Assembly (NCBI GenBank): GCA_930367205.1
Contig: OV884011.1
Span: 113,699,139 to 113,763,138, forward strand
Direction: 5' to 3'
DNA length: 64,000 nt
Source of the DNA: Acanthosoma haemorrhoidale
Taxonomy: Eukaryota; Arthropoda; Insecta; Hemiptera; Acanthosomatidae
Under the pieces are notes generated by a model. It was given only the letters and a program-made list of their open reading frames with translations, was not told the origin of the DNA and made no database searches. Made by a program: the position numbers and the translations under genes. The number at the start of each line of letters is the position of its first letter. Positions within the stretch are counted from its first letter, which is position 1. Below are positions 20,718 through 33,289 of the stretch, piece after piece.

Positions 20718-22705
20718 TTTTGAAGTTAATAAATTCGATATTAATATTTTTATACTTAATTATTTATATGATCAATATTAATAGTTAATATAACGGCAGT
20801 AAAAACTTTCATAGGGATGAACCACGGATCGTTCTTACGTTGACTCATTGAGGTATAAGGATCCTAAAAAATATTTATTCATTCATATTGTTGCAACTTT
20901 AAAACAGAGCTGAGTACATTTTGCTTGTTTTATCCTTAACCATTATAAACAATCGACAGTTATGAATTAATAAAGAATGATGGAAGTTTATTAATATATT
21001 CAATTAATAATAATGAGGAAACAAGTGTTATTGATACTGAATTACAAGTCATGGGGAGGGTTCAATGTTCAATGTGTTGAAATTAAATGATAAAGAATAT
21101 AGCTTTTGGCTGTTTAGAAATTATGAGAATAGTATATCACGCTATATTAGTTGTTCTTGAAAATTCTGCTATTATAAATGTCCACATTATGATAAGATGA
21201 AAGTAATATACATAGACAAACAAATATTTTGAAGTAAAATAAAGCTATAACAAGGTCATTCTGTTAATGATATGAGATTTTCACAAAGAGAAAAATTTTT
21301 AGTAATGAAATATATCACTTATAATCTAGACCATGTGAGAGTGACACTAATGAGAATTTTGTTTATTTAATGTGTATTTATTTACCAATTCATTCTAAAA
21401 TGATTAATTAAACTGAACTGGTTCTGAAGTTGTTTTACATTTTGTCATCTAATATTGTTTAACTTAAAAACTAATTGTTGTCCAGAGGAATAAGTTAGGC
21501 ATTGTTAACAATATTAAAATATTTTATTGAAAAAGATATTTACAGACTCCGGCGGGGCCGGGATGGTTGAGTGTGCTGGATTATGGGGTATAGTTTGCTG
21601 TGATTGTCATTTGCGGAGATTTAATTTTTGAATAGAACCAAATTTTTTGGATTGAAAAGGACAGTAATCTGTAGATAACCCACATTTCTTGTCTTTAGTT
21701 GGGGAATCTGAGAGTACTAAACCGAAATAAATGAAATATCTTTTAGTTAAGTCTACTGTTTTGTGTATATTGTCTCAGATAATATTTTAAAGCATATAAC
21801 AAAGTTATTACTTAACATTTTTTTCATAAAATATTTAATATTATTATTGTGTTAGTCTATATCCTTTATTCTAATCATTTTGTATTTACAGCGTCAAAAT
21901 ATGCAATGCTTATAATGAGATATGGTTTAGCACTCTTTCACATGAATTATAAAGCTAAGTTGTCTCCAGCTACAAAACTTCCTCTTAAATCACATAATAG
22001 AGATTTATTAAGTATACCAACTGGAGAAATACTTCTTAAGATTGAGAAAATTAAAAATTAGAGATTTATATATTTATGGGGTATTAAACCAGGTGAAGTC
22101 ACCTTTCTTACTATTTTATGCTATGTTACATAAAAAAATATAAACAAGTACTTTAAAAACATTTTTTAATCTTTTTTTTCAATGACCTGGCCTTATTATC
22201 ACCTTCAAACTTAACTGTGCTAGTAAAGTTAACCTACCCTGACTGATTGAAATGAGGCAAGTTTCAAGATTTGTAGGAGCCTTAATGAAGATTTGTTCTT
22301 GTATGAGAAATTTTTATTGTAGTATTGGTCCAACTATTATTTATAATTATTAATAATTAACAACCTCAGCGTTCAAAAATTGGTTGCCTAGGACTGTAGT
22401 TATGTATACAATAACCATGTATTTAAAAACGTATTTCAGGATGTCATTTGAAATCATGATCTATCAGCAAAAATACATTTTAGGGACGTAGAAAAAGTAT
22501 ATTCTTATATTATTTTCAAAAAAGATTTCACAGCTGAAGAACATGGATATACAATAATTTCCTGAAATATAGGTTTTGACTTAAAGTTATTAAAATTAAA
22601 TTAAAAATGATATGTACCTCCGACTGATTGTATTTACATTGTTTAAAAGCTTCTGCACATACATACTTGTGTGCTTTTTATTGCTATTTGAGCCTGTTGA
22701 CTATA
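20718..22705 (+). other. AT-rich spacer with exon-like ORF at 21892-22061 (unit B)
   Basis: Collinear with 5676-7920 in unit A. It carries the same acceptor-led ORF (two residues differ from A: Pro to Leu and Gly to Asp) and the same tRNA-like GC patch near 21546. About 310 bp present in A and C after the exon-like ORF is deleted here, near 22103. Nothing else is recognisable. Confidence 0.5.
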
Positions 22706-23966
22706 TCAGGTCGAGTCATAAGGAACTTCCGATAAGTAGATTCTATTGTTCATATCTACCTGCTATGAGTTACAATGACAACAAGTTTTTGTTTTCACTA
22801 TATAGACGAGGCTTGAGTTAGTCTTTTGTCAACTTTTGTTTTGTGTGATACACGTTACGTTAACTGTTTTTTTTAACCTCTGAAATGGAAGGTCAAAAAG
22901 TACATATTCGTCATGTAATGCTTTGGGAATTTAAACAAGGCTATAGTGCTAGGGCGACTGCTGAAAAAATATGCAGTGTATGTGGTGAAGGACTAATAAC
23001 TGATCGGGCAGTTAGAAATTGGTTTACAAAATTCCGTTCTGGAGATACGACCTTAAAAGACAAACTGAGGGCGGGTCGTCCTTCTTACTTTGACGACAAC
23101 CTTTTAAAGGCAATATTGGAGCTAAATCCACGTCCATCAACAAGAGGTATAGAAAGGATGAATACATCACAATCAACTGTTAACCACCACCTGGAGATAT
23201 TAGGGAAATTCAGCAAGTTAGGAGTGTGGATAAATCACAATCTCAGTGAACGGAATAAAGAAGATCGCATGTCAATCGCCACAAGTCTGCTCTCACGGGT
23301 AAACATTTAGCCTTTTTTAAACAAGATTGTAACAGGCGATGAAAAATGGGCTACTTTTGACAATATAGTCTGCAAAAGACAGTGGCCTGGTAAGGATCAA
23401 CCACCACTACCAGATCCGAAAGCAAACATCCATTGCAAAAAGATTTTATTGTGTGTATGGTGGGATTGTCAAGGAATAACTCACTACGAGTTGTTGAAGT
23501 CAAATTTAACGATTACTACGTTCAGCAGTTGCAAAGAGTGCAAGAGAATCTCCATGAAAAGCGTCCTACACTCGTCAATCGCAAAAACGTCATTCTTTTA
23601 CACGGCAATGCGCATACAGCAAGGGTGACTCAAGAAAAAATTCTTGAGGTATGATGGTCTGTTTTACCACATCCATCTTACTCCCAAGATCTTGCCCCGA
23701 CAGACTACCACCTTTTCTGTTCCTTAATAAAATTTTTGAATGGAAAAACCTTCAATTCTGAAGAGCAAGTCAGACAGGCTGTCGAAAACTTCTTCCAGTC
23801 CAAACCAACCACATTTACAAGGTAGGAATTGATAAACTGCCAGGGAGATGGGAGAAGGTTATATATAATAGTGTTGAATACATAAATTAATATAATTTTC
23901 TTATTTAATGAGAGCAAAATAAATGTCTGATAAAAAAAAACGGAAGTTACTTATGACTCGACCTAG
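22706..23966 (+). mobile_element. mariner transposon, 1261 bp, with TA target duplication
   Basis: Units A and C have GATTATACTT at this place; unit B has the element between two TA dinucleotides (22704-22705 and 23967-23968). Terminal inverted repeats are 26 bp with three mismatches, beginning TCAGGTCGAGTCATAAG on the left and CTAGGTCGAGTCATAAG on the right strand. Length and structure are standard for mariner. The transposase is dead. Confidence 0.95.
22885..23887 (+). pseudogene. mariner transposase, inactivated
   Basis: Starts with ATG at 22885. The N-terminal half is an intact paired helix-turn-helix region (about 140 codons), then an in-frame TAG at 23308-23310. The frame continues with TGDEKW (first catalytic Asp) to about 23510, where a frameshift moves it to the frame of 23433-23654. 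The second catalytic Asp is lost: the usual HxDNA motif reads HGNA. A TGA follows at about 23652, then the SQDLAPTDYHLF block with the third Asp. Stop, frameshift, missing Asp and second stop make it a clear pseudogene of a mariner D,D34D transposase. Confidence 0.93.
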
Positions 23967-23974
23967 TACTTCAG

Positions 23975-24290
23975 TTACTTGTGCCCAAAACAAATGACTA
24001 AACCATCAATGCCACCAGAATCCACCAGATAAGTCCATGCAAATGTAATTATAATTGTCAAACAATATCTTGTGCCAAAATCAACAAGGTTTGATGTTCG
24101 ATGGAATGGCCATTTGGCAGTATATTGATTGGAATGAATAAAAGTTGAATGGATACATGGACCTAGGATAAGGAAATACTGACCAATAGCCATTGACATG
24201 TTTGTCCTAGATCTCGTTTGTGTTAATACGCTGAGGAAAATACCTCTGGGATACTTTATTAATAAGCGAATCACCGGTGAAAATATTTAT
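23975..24290 (-). pseudogene. odorant-receptor-like exon (unit B copy, open frame)
   Basis: An open minus-strand frame of about 105 codons with no ATG that makes sense as a start. It ends at a possible donor (CACAA|GTAAC). The translation contains WPFHRTSNLVDFGTRY, a hydrophobic segment, then GGIDGLVICFGH. The order Pro-Phe, aromatic-Tyr, membrane segment, Asp two residues before a hydrophobic stretch, His resembles the loop-2 to TM4 part of insect odorant receptors. That is a weak resemblance by eye. Unit C keeps the frame with a 27-bp in-frame deletion; unit A is broken. No other exons were found, so it is best treated as a gene fragment. Confidence 0.33.
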
Positions 24291-25044
24291 TGTCTTACGT
24301 TTCAATGCTTGCAACTCCTATCAGACGTTAACATCAAAGTTCCCTCAATCATATGCAACGAGGCACGTCTCACGAGAAATCAAATTTCTCTCCTTTCGTA
24401 AGATTTGGTTGTAATTTGAAAGACCCGAACCAACGGCTGACACAATTGAAAAGTGGATCTCATCATGTCAATATCTTTTTGATCCATCCCACTTGCTAAA
24501 GTTAGTTCGAAAGTCCCTGCATGACTTGAAAGAACTCGGAAATTTTGATGGGAGAGTAATCAGTTGGTTTTCTTTATTTTGGAAAATTATTATTATGTTA
24601 TTTTATTAAAAAAACATGTCTGGTTTAAGCATAAAAAAATGAAAGTCATGCTAGCAGCTCAATCGGAAAGTAGAAGTGTGGGGGAATCCTTTGAAGTATT
24701 GTAAACATTTATTTCATTATTAGAATAAAGATCCATCCACGAACAAACCAGAAAATCGAAGGAAAAAATAAGAAAGTAGCTTAAAAAATAATAAATATAT
24801 TTCTAAGGACAATAAAAAATGTGTTATGACATCAATATTCTTGTTGAATTCTCGCATCACCATGAACGCATTTTTAGTTCGAAAATCTATTATTAACTAG
24901 GATATTATTACTCTGTATGTCTATTTGCCTGCTTTAATATACGAACTTAATATTAGGAATTTAATGAAACTCTGCCACAAAATAATATGAATAGTAAGAT
25001 TAATGATTATATTATTATGGGCATAATTTTATTTTTCATTTTTT
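24291..25044. other. AT-rich spacer before the jockey insertion (unit B)
   Basis: Matches 8285-9085 in unit A. The + ORF at 24198-24401 overlaps the receptor-like exon and is not supported by anything else. No gene seen. Confidence 0.6.
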
Positions 25045-25329
25045 TATAGTTTATACTCTTTATTGGGCTATAATTACAATCTGCCTTTTATAAGGCAATC
25101 AGTAATTGCGATAAACGCTCTCATTCATACCATATTTACAATTCATCATTCACTCACTCATTCATACAATATTTACAGACAGCCCAGAGACCTCCCAAAT
25201 CCACATGCGAAGAGAAAGCGGAGTCTTGGGAAGTCCCCCACGCTCCTCCGTCAGCCGCGTCACCGGATACTAGCCAGTGGAGGCTGACCAAGAGTGCGAG
25301 AGCCACAGACGCTCAGGACATGATTGGAG

Positions 25330-28038
25330 TAACTGGCCATTGCCAGGACCCCCGCTGTCACGCGTTTATAGCAGGTCACGAGGCCACTGCCGTTTCAGTC
25401 TCCGAGGACGATTATAGGGATGAGTGGCGCAGTGCAATGACTGTGCTACAGGATTAGGGTGGTTGGAAAGGCTACTGTGGAATTTCATAAACTTAGAAGG
25501 GATGAGTTCTAGAATGTAGGGTATATTAAGGTCGTTATGAAGGGTTTTGTTGCTGACCTAATAAGGGGCATTTACTATTGTTCTCAGAACTTTTGATTGA
25601 AAGGATTGGATACGCTTGACGTTCGACTTTTTTGCTGTCCCCCATAGCTCTATTCCGTATGTCCAGATTGGTTTAAGTTTAACTTTGTAGATTAGTAGTT
25701 TATTTTCCATTGAGAGATGGGTTGTCCTTTGAAGTAGTCTGTACAGTTGTCCAAAGCGTCTGTTTAGTTCTTGTCTTTTTATTCTCGTATGTGGGTTCCA
25801 GGTCAGTCGTTTGTCGAGATGGAAGCCTAAGTATCGTACTGTCTCGAATACAGGGAGAGGAATAGAATTAAAATAAACTAGTGGACAAGTCTTGCGACAA
25901 AGGGTGAAGGTAATGTGGGAACATTTTGCTTCATTAACTTTGATCCGCCATTGATTACGCCAATACTCGATCTCGTCAAGGTGTTTTTGAAGGTTAAGGG
26001 ATGCTATGTCGGGGTCTGGGTGGGGTGACAAGACTGCAGTGTCATCTGCAAATTTGGCCAAGAAGGTATTGGGAGTAGAGGGGACATCAGCGGTGTATAG
26101 GTTATAGAGGATGGGGCCCAGGACACTGCCCTGTGGAACTCCTGCATTTATGGGATAGTAGTTAGAGTATTCTAAACCACAGCGGACTTGGAAGAAGCGG
26201 TTTGAAAGGTAGGACTGCAGGACTAGGAAAAGGGTCTGTGGTAAATATCTTTTGAGCTTGTAGAACAAACCTGCGTGCCAAACCCTGTCAAAAGCTTGAG
26301 CTATGTCAAGAAAGGCAGCAGTGCAATACTGTTTGGTTTCAAGGGCTGAGGAGATGTGATCAACAACGCGAAGGCCTTGTTGAGCAGTGGAATGTCGTTG
26401 GCGGAAATCAAAGTGGTGTGTAGGAAAAAGGTTTTTGGATTCAACAATGGGAAGTAGATGTTTTAGTCGGAGTTTCTCAAATATATTTGAGAGGATAGGG
26501 AGTAGGCTAATTGGACGATAAGATGAGGCGTCATTGGGTGGTTTACCGGGTTTGGCGAATTGGACAATAATGGAATGTTTCCAGAGGAGAGGAAAGTGCG
26601 TCGTTCGGATAATGCAATTATATATATAGGTTAGGAAGATTATGGCTTTAGGAGGAAGTTGTTGGAGGATTCGAGGAGTAAGGAGATCATATCCTGGAGA
26701 TTTTCGGTAAGGTAATTTTTTCAGAAGATATTTAACCTCGGAGGGGTTAACGGCTTTTGGTGGTAGTGAGAGAGGGATAGGTGAAGTGAGGAAATCTTCA
26801 ACAGTTGGACGGTGATTATTATTTTGAGGAGTAAGATGAGGAGTGAAAGTATGGGAAAGATGCAGTGCAAATTCCTCCGCCCTCTTACCATCCGAAGCCG
26901 CCCAGGACCCATCATCACGACGGAGTGGGTGTGAAACAGGTTGATACTTTAGGATTTTTTTGATTACATTCCACAAGGAGTTATCCCTGGTGGACAGAGA
27001 GGAGAGGTAGGAATTGAAAGAATCGGAACGGAAGGATGCCAATCGCCGCTTTACCAATCGGCAGTACTGATTGTACGTGCGGCGATCAACAGGATGCCGG
27101 GATCTTTGCCACACTGTTCTGGAGCGGCGTTTGGATTGGATTAGATCTTTGAGATGCTGAGGTAAACGATTATGATTGTGGATTTTTGGGTGACGATGCC
27201 TCCCAAGCTGACCTCTGGACCAGAGTAGTGAAAGAATGCACTGCATCATCTAGGTCTTGGGACGTTTTCAAGGACAATTTTAGGTTTACGGACTCTGTAA
27301 AAAGCAGGCGGAAGTGGTCCAAGTCAACTGGGCCCCTAATAAATGAAGGAGGAGGCAGTTTGTGAATTGGTCTTAGGGAAATGGTTAATAATAAAGGACT
27401 ATGATCAGAGGAGAGGTCATCAAGGCACGTGAGGGAATAGTTTAGTGTTCCTAAACTATTGTAAAAAAAGAAGTCAAGGAGATCTGGATTTCGGTTGGGA
27501 TCAGATGGCCAATAGGTGGCTGTGTCAGGAGTGATAGTGGAACAATGTTTCCATGTGAGTGCAGACAGCAAAGCACGTCCTTGTGTATTTGTGGATCTTG
27601 ACCCCCAGTGTTGGTGCTTCGCATTAAAGTCCCCACCCACAAGGAAACGATGTCCGATGGAGTCAAGAAAGGAGATGAGTCGGAAATGGATTTATTGGGA
27701 GGGCAGTACGCTGATGCTAGTGCAAGAGGAAAAGTGAAGGTGGTAATTGACACTGCAGTGGATTGAAGGAAATCATGTGATACCAAAGGAACTATGTGGT
27801 GGGATATGGAGTTATGGACAATGACAGCGGTACCTGCATGAGCTGTTCCATCTGGATGATCAGTTCGATAAGTCTGGTACTGTCGAACGGTAAATGGTCG
27901 TTTACTCGTAAGTCTTGTTTCAGTAATAAGAGCTACGTCGAAGTTTTTGTCTTGGAGTAGTGCTGTCAGTTCGTTAGTGTGGGTGCGAACACCATTCACA
28001 TTCCAAAGGAGAATAGATAAGGAGTCAGAAGGATCCAC
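25330..28038 (-). pseudogene. jockey ORF2: endonuclease and reverse transcriptase, frameshifted
   Basis: Starts at 28038 with an APE-type endonuclease (WNVNGVRTH, ITETRL). A frameshift near 27640 leads into the frame holding GGDFNAKHQHWG and SSDHSPL, which ends at 27170. Another shift near 27245 enters the RT frame (27249-25558). RT landmarks include AKPGKPP, YRPISLLP, FLDIAQAFDRVWH, the GVPQGSVLGP motif and the FADD catalytic box in AKFADDTAVLS. A TAT-to-TAG type change ends the frame at 25558 after NAPY. The homologous fragment at 54143-54985 reads on past this point, so the true C-terminus lay near 25330. Two frameshifts and a stop make this copy inactive, but the lesions are few, so it is not ancient. 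Confidence 0.92.
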
Positions 28039-29325
28039 TTATGGATTTTGTTTAACGGGGTAAGGTAGGAGACAAGATTTGTAAGAAGGGAAATGAGAGG
28101 GGTAATTAGGGTTCTGAATTCTGTAAGGAATGATATTAATAGGCTAGTGAGATCTGAAGAGCTTGGAGGTGAAGGAATATGCGAGATGTGTGGTTGAGGA
28201 TGGGATTGGGTTTGCTGGTTGGCGGGATGAGCGGAATGCTGGGGAAGAGATACTTGCGGAGGAGAAGTGGGCAGTGCCTGTGACAGCTCTCTGTTCCGAA
28301 CGGCATCAGCAAAAGAGACAGAAGGCCTCAAATTTCTGGTGGGGGCGCTTCTTGAGCTACCTGTCACTGGCTTCTCTTCTTCTGGCTGACGACGTTGCTT
28401 GCTCCTGGACTTGAGGATTCTATAGGCCTCACAGCCTATAGGCTCTTGCTGGCAGAGCACGCATACAGCAGGCGATTTTAGGGGCTTTTTGCACAATTCG
28501 CTTTTGTGCTGCCCACTACACTTTACACACCTAGGAGGGTGGTGGCAGTACGATTTTGTGTGCCCATATGCCTGGCAATTATGGCATTGGACGATGTCTC
28601 TTTTGGGGTAAGGTTTTTCGACCTGTATTCTTGTGTAATACAGGGTTGTTAAGTCATAAATTTTCTTCACGCCAGATGTCCGCTCGAGATCTACAAAAAA
28701 TAACGGTAATGCCGTTTTTGTGGATTCGTTTTGTTGTCTGTCCTCACATAAAACGTTGGTTATTTGGCGAACTTTAAATCCCAGAGCTGATAGTTCGTCT
28801 TCAATTTCATCAGCTGGTGTGGTCGGGTGCAGATTTCTTATCACTACTCGAAGCGATCGTTCTTGTTTCAACTGATATGTATGGAAGTCTGCATTGGTTT
28901 CTTCCAAATACTTGATGATCGCTCGTTAAGTATCGGGAGTGCCTGGGGAAATTTTTGTATCCCGAGAGCGATTGAGGCACGTATATTTTCCGGTACCTAC
29001 AACTTTGCTCATTTGTGAGCATAATAGTTTAAAATTGCTAATATTCCTTACGAATATAGCAGGCGGCTTGGGCTGTGTTGGTGTTTGAATAACTTCCATG
29101 TCGTCAGGTTGGCTATTTCTCAGTACCTCGAAGCTATTCGGTGTGAAGAATGGAGATTCTGCAACAGTTTCTTCTTTTGAAGTGCTGGCAAGTGGTGGTA
29201 GATCTTCCATAGAGCTGGCGGCAGATGAATTTATAGGGATGTTCCTATTTGAGTGTCTGGGTTTTCGCTTTACTGGCGACGTTGTCGGAGTTGGACCTAA
29301 GGACCTAGATCTTTTTTTTTTTTAT
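27996..29325 (-). pseudogene. jockey ORF1 (zinc-knuckle nucleic-acid-binding protein), frameshifted
   Basis: The frame is open from about 29325, with a basic N-terminus (KKRSRS) and an ATG at 29210. It shifts frame near 28930 and continues to 27996, overlapping the ORF2 start by 43 bp. The middle part matches the PRE_C2HC region of insect jockey ORF1 proteins (LRVVIRNLHPTTPADEIEDE). Two good zinc knuckles follow: CHNCQAYGHTKSYC and CVKCSGQHKSELC. The third (CVLC...GC) has lost its His segment. The C-terminus is Pro/Ser/Gln rich. Such proteins coat element RNA. Confidence 0.9.
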
Positions 29326-29332
29326 TTTGTGA

Positions 29333-29410
29333 TATTAGCTGCTGATAAAATCTCATTTTATCATTAGCTAAGATTTTTGTTAGTTAAAAAAAAAAAAAAA
29401 AAAAAAAAAA
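29333..29410. repeat. hairpin next to an A25 homopolymer, at the junction of the two LINE parts
   Basis: TGATAAAAT-CTC-ATTTTATCA is a perfect 9-bp stem with a 3-base loop at about 29342-29362, extended by TTAGCT/AGCTAA arms. A run of 25 A residues follows at 29386-29410. It sits where the minus-strand ORF1 ends and the inverted fragment begins. Confidence 0.75.
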
Positions 29411-29639
29411 TTAAATACAATACGTAGCGCCGGTGGGATTCCAGTGGCGAGTCACCGGTCTTGGCTCTGAGCCACCAGCAGATCTGGCTCAGAACGACTA
29501 TATATCGTGAACGACTAATGCAAGGCGTCAAGATGGCCGACTACTCAGTCCGATTTCACTATTTACACTTCACACCAATGTAACTAGTGATCTACTCACT
29601 TATTGAGGGCTCCCTCGTGGCCAGCTCACTTAAGTTGCC

Positions 29640-29841
29640 AGTTGAAACAATCCCAAAGCCGAAAATTATCGGTATTGATTTGGAGAGCGATAGTTGTACG
29701 TGGTTGTCTAATAATAGCGCATGCGCAGAATTATCTGGAGTAGAGAAAAATTACGTATTAACACACCTGTATTATACAAAAATTATATAATCCTGAAGTC
29801 TAGGAGCCAACAACACCGTCAGCCTGAAGAAGAGAAGCAAG
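29640..29841 (+). pseudogene. second jockey ORF1 fragment, inverted and diverged
   Basis: On the + strand, SGVEKNYVLTHLYYTKI matches SGVKKIYDLTTLYYTRI of the minus-strand ORF1, and ILKSRSQQHRQPEEEK matches ILKSRSKQRRQPEEEK. The zinc-knuckle part between them is deleted. Because both copies contain the same region and differ at many residues, this is not a simple inversion of one element. It must come from a related element. Confidence 0.8.
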
Positions 29842-32800
29842 TTTCATTTTTTAAGCGTTTTACTCGACCAACATTTTCAAAAACCCTTTTTTTGTTTTCC
29901 TCCAGAAATTTTTTTTTTAGATAGGTAGGCCTACAAACAAAGGTCAAACAAATGAAAACTTAATTGTATTTGAAAGTAATATATTACTTTTCTTAATTGT
30001 TGACAATGGTGGTTTTTTGATCACAGTACAAAAAATCCAAAAACTTGAAGAACCGATCTATATTATGGTATTTATATATATGTTTTTTATGTAAACATAG
30101 ATACTATTGTAGGTATTATCCTTTTTTTAATATTTTTATTTACCTCACTACCTACATTATTCAACTTTTATTCTCAGTTAAGTATATCAGCTTAGGCTGA
30201 TGGCGTAATACTACATACTATGTATGTCGAAATGTTTTCCATTAATAAATTTGATGAAAATCTAACATCTCTCGTTCATCAGTCAAAGCCGATATGCCAA
30301 GTTAATTAATTAGAAAATTAGAATAATTACAAAATTAGTCATCAACACCATTTAAAATCGAACACAACCATTTTATTACAGCTACCGATTTTTGAATGTG
30401 ACCTCTGAACCAACAGCCGGTGACTTCTTTGACAAAATGACTACGTACTTGTGGTTAGTGATTTTATGTCTATACAAAACTGAAAGTTAATTCATAATAT
30501 ATTAATACATACTAGGTCCCTACTCTAACATTTTTATTTTCTGTCTGAATCTCAACCGTTATTCATGAAAATACAAATAAAATACAACACAAATCAATCG
30601 ATGACACTCCTTGTGCTGCGGTCCTGTCGCACTTTGAGGACGTAAAGGCTAAACAAAGATGCTGATTAAATTTGAGAACCCCTTACTACTAGAAAACTCT
30701 GGGATACGTATTATTTGTTTTGGTTAAAATTTAACAATGGGAAGTATTTGGAAAAAATTAAAGATGAGAAAAGTTGGTTCCATACCTATTTTTATATTCT
30801 TTTAGATTTGATCTGACTATTAGATTTCTCCTTATGAGCTTTATTAATTTATTCTCTATTTTTTGTTTGGTTAAGGTAACATTAAAGAAGAATCGAAAAA
30901 AAAGAGCGTCGTGGTGAGGTAACAGATGCTTATTATCCACTAATAATATTTTTGTTCCGGTATTTTTTTTATATAGCTCTTTATTTAATATATACAGAGT
31001 GAGTTACAGATTCCGCAATATGATAACTTTACTTAAATCCACTTTGTGTAAATTATATTCACTGCAGTGGTGTGATTGTGAATTTATATTTAACAAATTG
31101 ATCAAACATAACCAGTGAATTGTTGATTGCATTGTCTGCATGTCTCGAAAATCAAAGCTAATATGATATTGAAATCAAAGTGCTCGTGGCAATGAAAAAG
31201 TTGAGGAAAGATGCAAAGTTATTCTTTTACAATGTAAAAACACATTTTAAATATACTAAAAAAAATAACGTGTTTTTGGTGACAATGACCTTCAAGTTTG
31301 CTTAAAAATCAACATGGATGGGAACTTTCTGGAAACAAGTTCCGGCTCCATTGCTATTCCAACCTGGTCGACTCCAGGAATTCCCCAAGCCCGCCAATCC
31401 TGTACGTCATGTTCCCAATTATCTTCTGATCTCAGCTTCTTGGGTCAGTTGTTTCCTTTCCCCCGCAAGAAGTGGAAGGTAGGGCTCTGGCGCAGCTACT
31501 TCTTTACATTGTCCGTTCTTCTGTGGGGATATTTTTAAACTGGTCTGTCTGTTAATGTGAGTAATCCTTAATATACGTTTTGTGCGAATATTGTTGGTGT
31601 GTCATAGAAAACATCTTTCACTTATTTTTTCCATATAATGAATTCCCGACCAGAAACTTACTAAAGTAAAAACAACGACACTGAATTATGTTTTTGTTTT
31701 TTTCTAACAGTCATATATGTATATTATATATTATCGGTCGAAAAAAAACAAAAAACAGATGATTTAAGAGTAAAAGTGTACGGTTTGTTTATTTATTTGG
31801 TTGAATACTCTTCTAAACTAATAGTTCACAAATAAAATAATGAAGGGAAAAGTTTTATCAGATAATCTAGTTTAAATATAAAATATTTATACAGCGTTTC
31901 AGGAGAATTTACGGCACAAATCCTTGACCTGTTCAGATAAAAAATCACGTACAAGTGAGAGAGATAAGGCACTCAGAGAATTTCGTAGGATCTAAGATCG
32001 GGGTCACATGTTAAATGATTTGAAGGGATTTGTTAAACATCGATGCAAAATTATCACCGCTACGTGTCAGAACTATTATGTTTAAGTAATATGTTTGACT
32101 CTGGCATTGTAAGGAGTACAATATTGAAAAATTAATAATGAGAATATTATAATATATACTGTTAAATGTTACAGTTTACTATATTGTTAGAGTTAGAGAG
32201 GAAATAGAGTTTTACATTCAATCGATGATAATCACACAAAATATCCTGAGCTAATTAATCTAAGTATTACGAACAGAATTCATTAATAGAGCATACAAAA
32301 ACTACATCAGCGATATATTTATATATATTTGAATATTGGTTATAATTATGGTGAAGGGAATCATCCGTTCGGGTCTTAAGTGCAGATATAAACACAATGT
32401 ATGCCTAATATTATGATCTAAAGGTAGCTATGGTTTAAGATAATGATAAGTAAAGTAAATAGGGTGAAAGTGTTTGACTTAAAGATTAGTCTTATCATCT
32501 ACTGTACAATTAAGATTTTTTAAGATTAAAAGACAATTTTAGGACAATAATTGTTACATTAATCATTATTGAATAATTAGTTATATAACTCTGTTAGTAT
32601 ACTGAAGACAAACGAAAAATTATTAACTTGGTAATATAAGGTATTCTAATTGTATTGATATGTTTTAGTGTCACTTTCGTTCTTATGGATAATTTTGAAG
32701 CCCGAACTCTTTTCTACAGTCATGTATCTGTTTGTTGGTTTGGGGTTGTAAAATATATTCAATTTTTCTAAAATCGTATTCTATTATACTTACATCTCTC

Positions 32801-33146
32801 TGTATAACCTTTATTTACTCATATTATAGCTTTTCACTGTGAAGAAAAGGTAGTAACGGATCAAATCCAGATCAAGGCTTCTTTTATTTTATTTTTTTAT
32901 TTTCGAGATGAATAATGATATGTATCCAGTAGTGACATTAGTTTATTTTTTTACAATTAAGGCTGGATATTTACTTTTGACGATAACTATCGATATTACC
33001 CGATAAAAATATCATTAATTCATTAAAAAAAATGAACTTATTACACAGATTCATTGTAAGCGCGGTAAGACAGATAAATAATAAAAGGATAAAAGGCACG
33101 AGGATAATTAGAAATTAAAAAGGAATCTTGTTACTTAATATTTTTT
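29842..33146. other. AT-rich spacer, no gene seen (unit B)
   Basis: Collinear with 9085-10850 in A up to about 32437, after which A lacks the sequence. B retains about 820 bp at 31107-31930 that A lost; C has most of it. Frames such as 31314-31538 (+) are short and are not kept open in C. Nothing recognisable as a gene or RNA. Confidence 0.6.
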
Positions 33147-33214
33147 ACAATGTCGAGTTCCTCATTTGGTCTGACCCATAACAATGTAGAGTTCCTCATT
33201 TGGTCTGACCCATA
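33147..33214 (+). repeat. 34-bp direct tandem duplication
   Basis: Two adjacent 34-bp copies (33147-33180 and 33181-33214) starting ACAATGT and ending CTGACCCATA. They differ at one base. It lies at the left edge of the degenerate LINE fragment. Confidence 0.95.
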
Positions 33215-33289
33215 GAACTCCTTGACAACAGGGTGCACACTAATAACCGACCACGGTTTTTCCGAAAATAATAAAAATGTATTTGACGA

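Larger units (their letters stand above)
25045..29841 (-). mobile_element. jockey-clade LINE insertion with inverted ORF1 fragment (unit B only)
   Basis: Units A and C read through TTTCATTTTT to an AAGCGTTTTAC-like sequence without interruption. In B this site is duplicated (25034-25044 and 29842-29852) around a 4.8-kb insert. The insert is mainly a jockey element on the minus strand: 3' end at the left with an AATAAAG near 25056, then ORF2 (RT, endonuclease) and ORF1. At the right end, after an A25 run, lies a second, diverged ORF1 piece in the opposite orientation. The target duplication encloses both parts. Confidence 0.88.

Noticed and set aside
24198..24401. + strand ORF opposite the receptor-like exon (also 48051-48254)
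   Set aside because: Overlaps the start of the minus-strand frame and has no motif. It is kept in two units, so it is uncertain rather than disproved.
27516..29367. Several + strand ORFs across the jockey element
   Set aside because: They are antisense to ORF1 and ORF2, whose minus-strand translations carry clear zinc knuckles, endonuclease and RT motifs.
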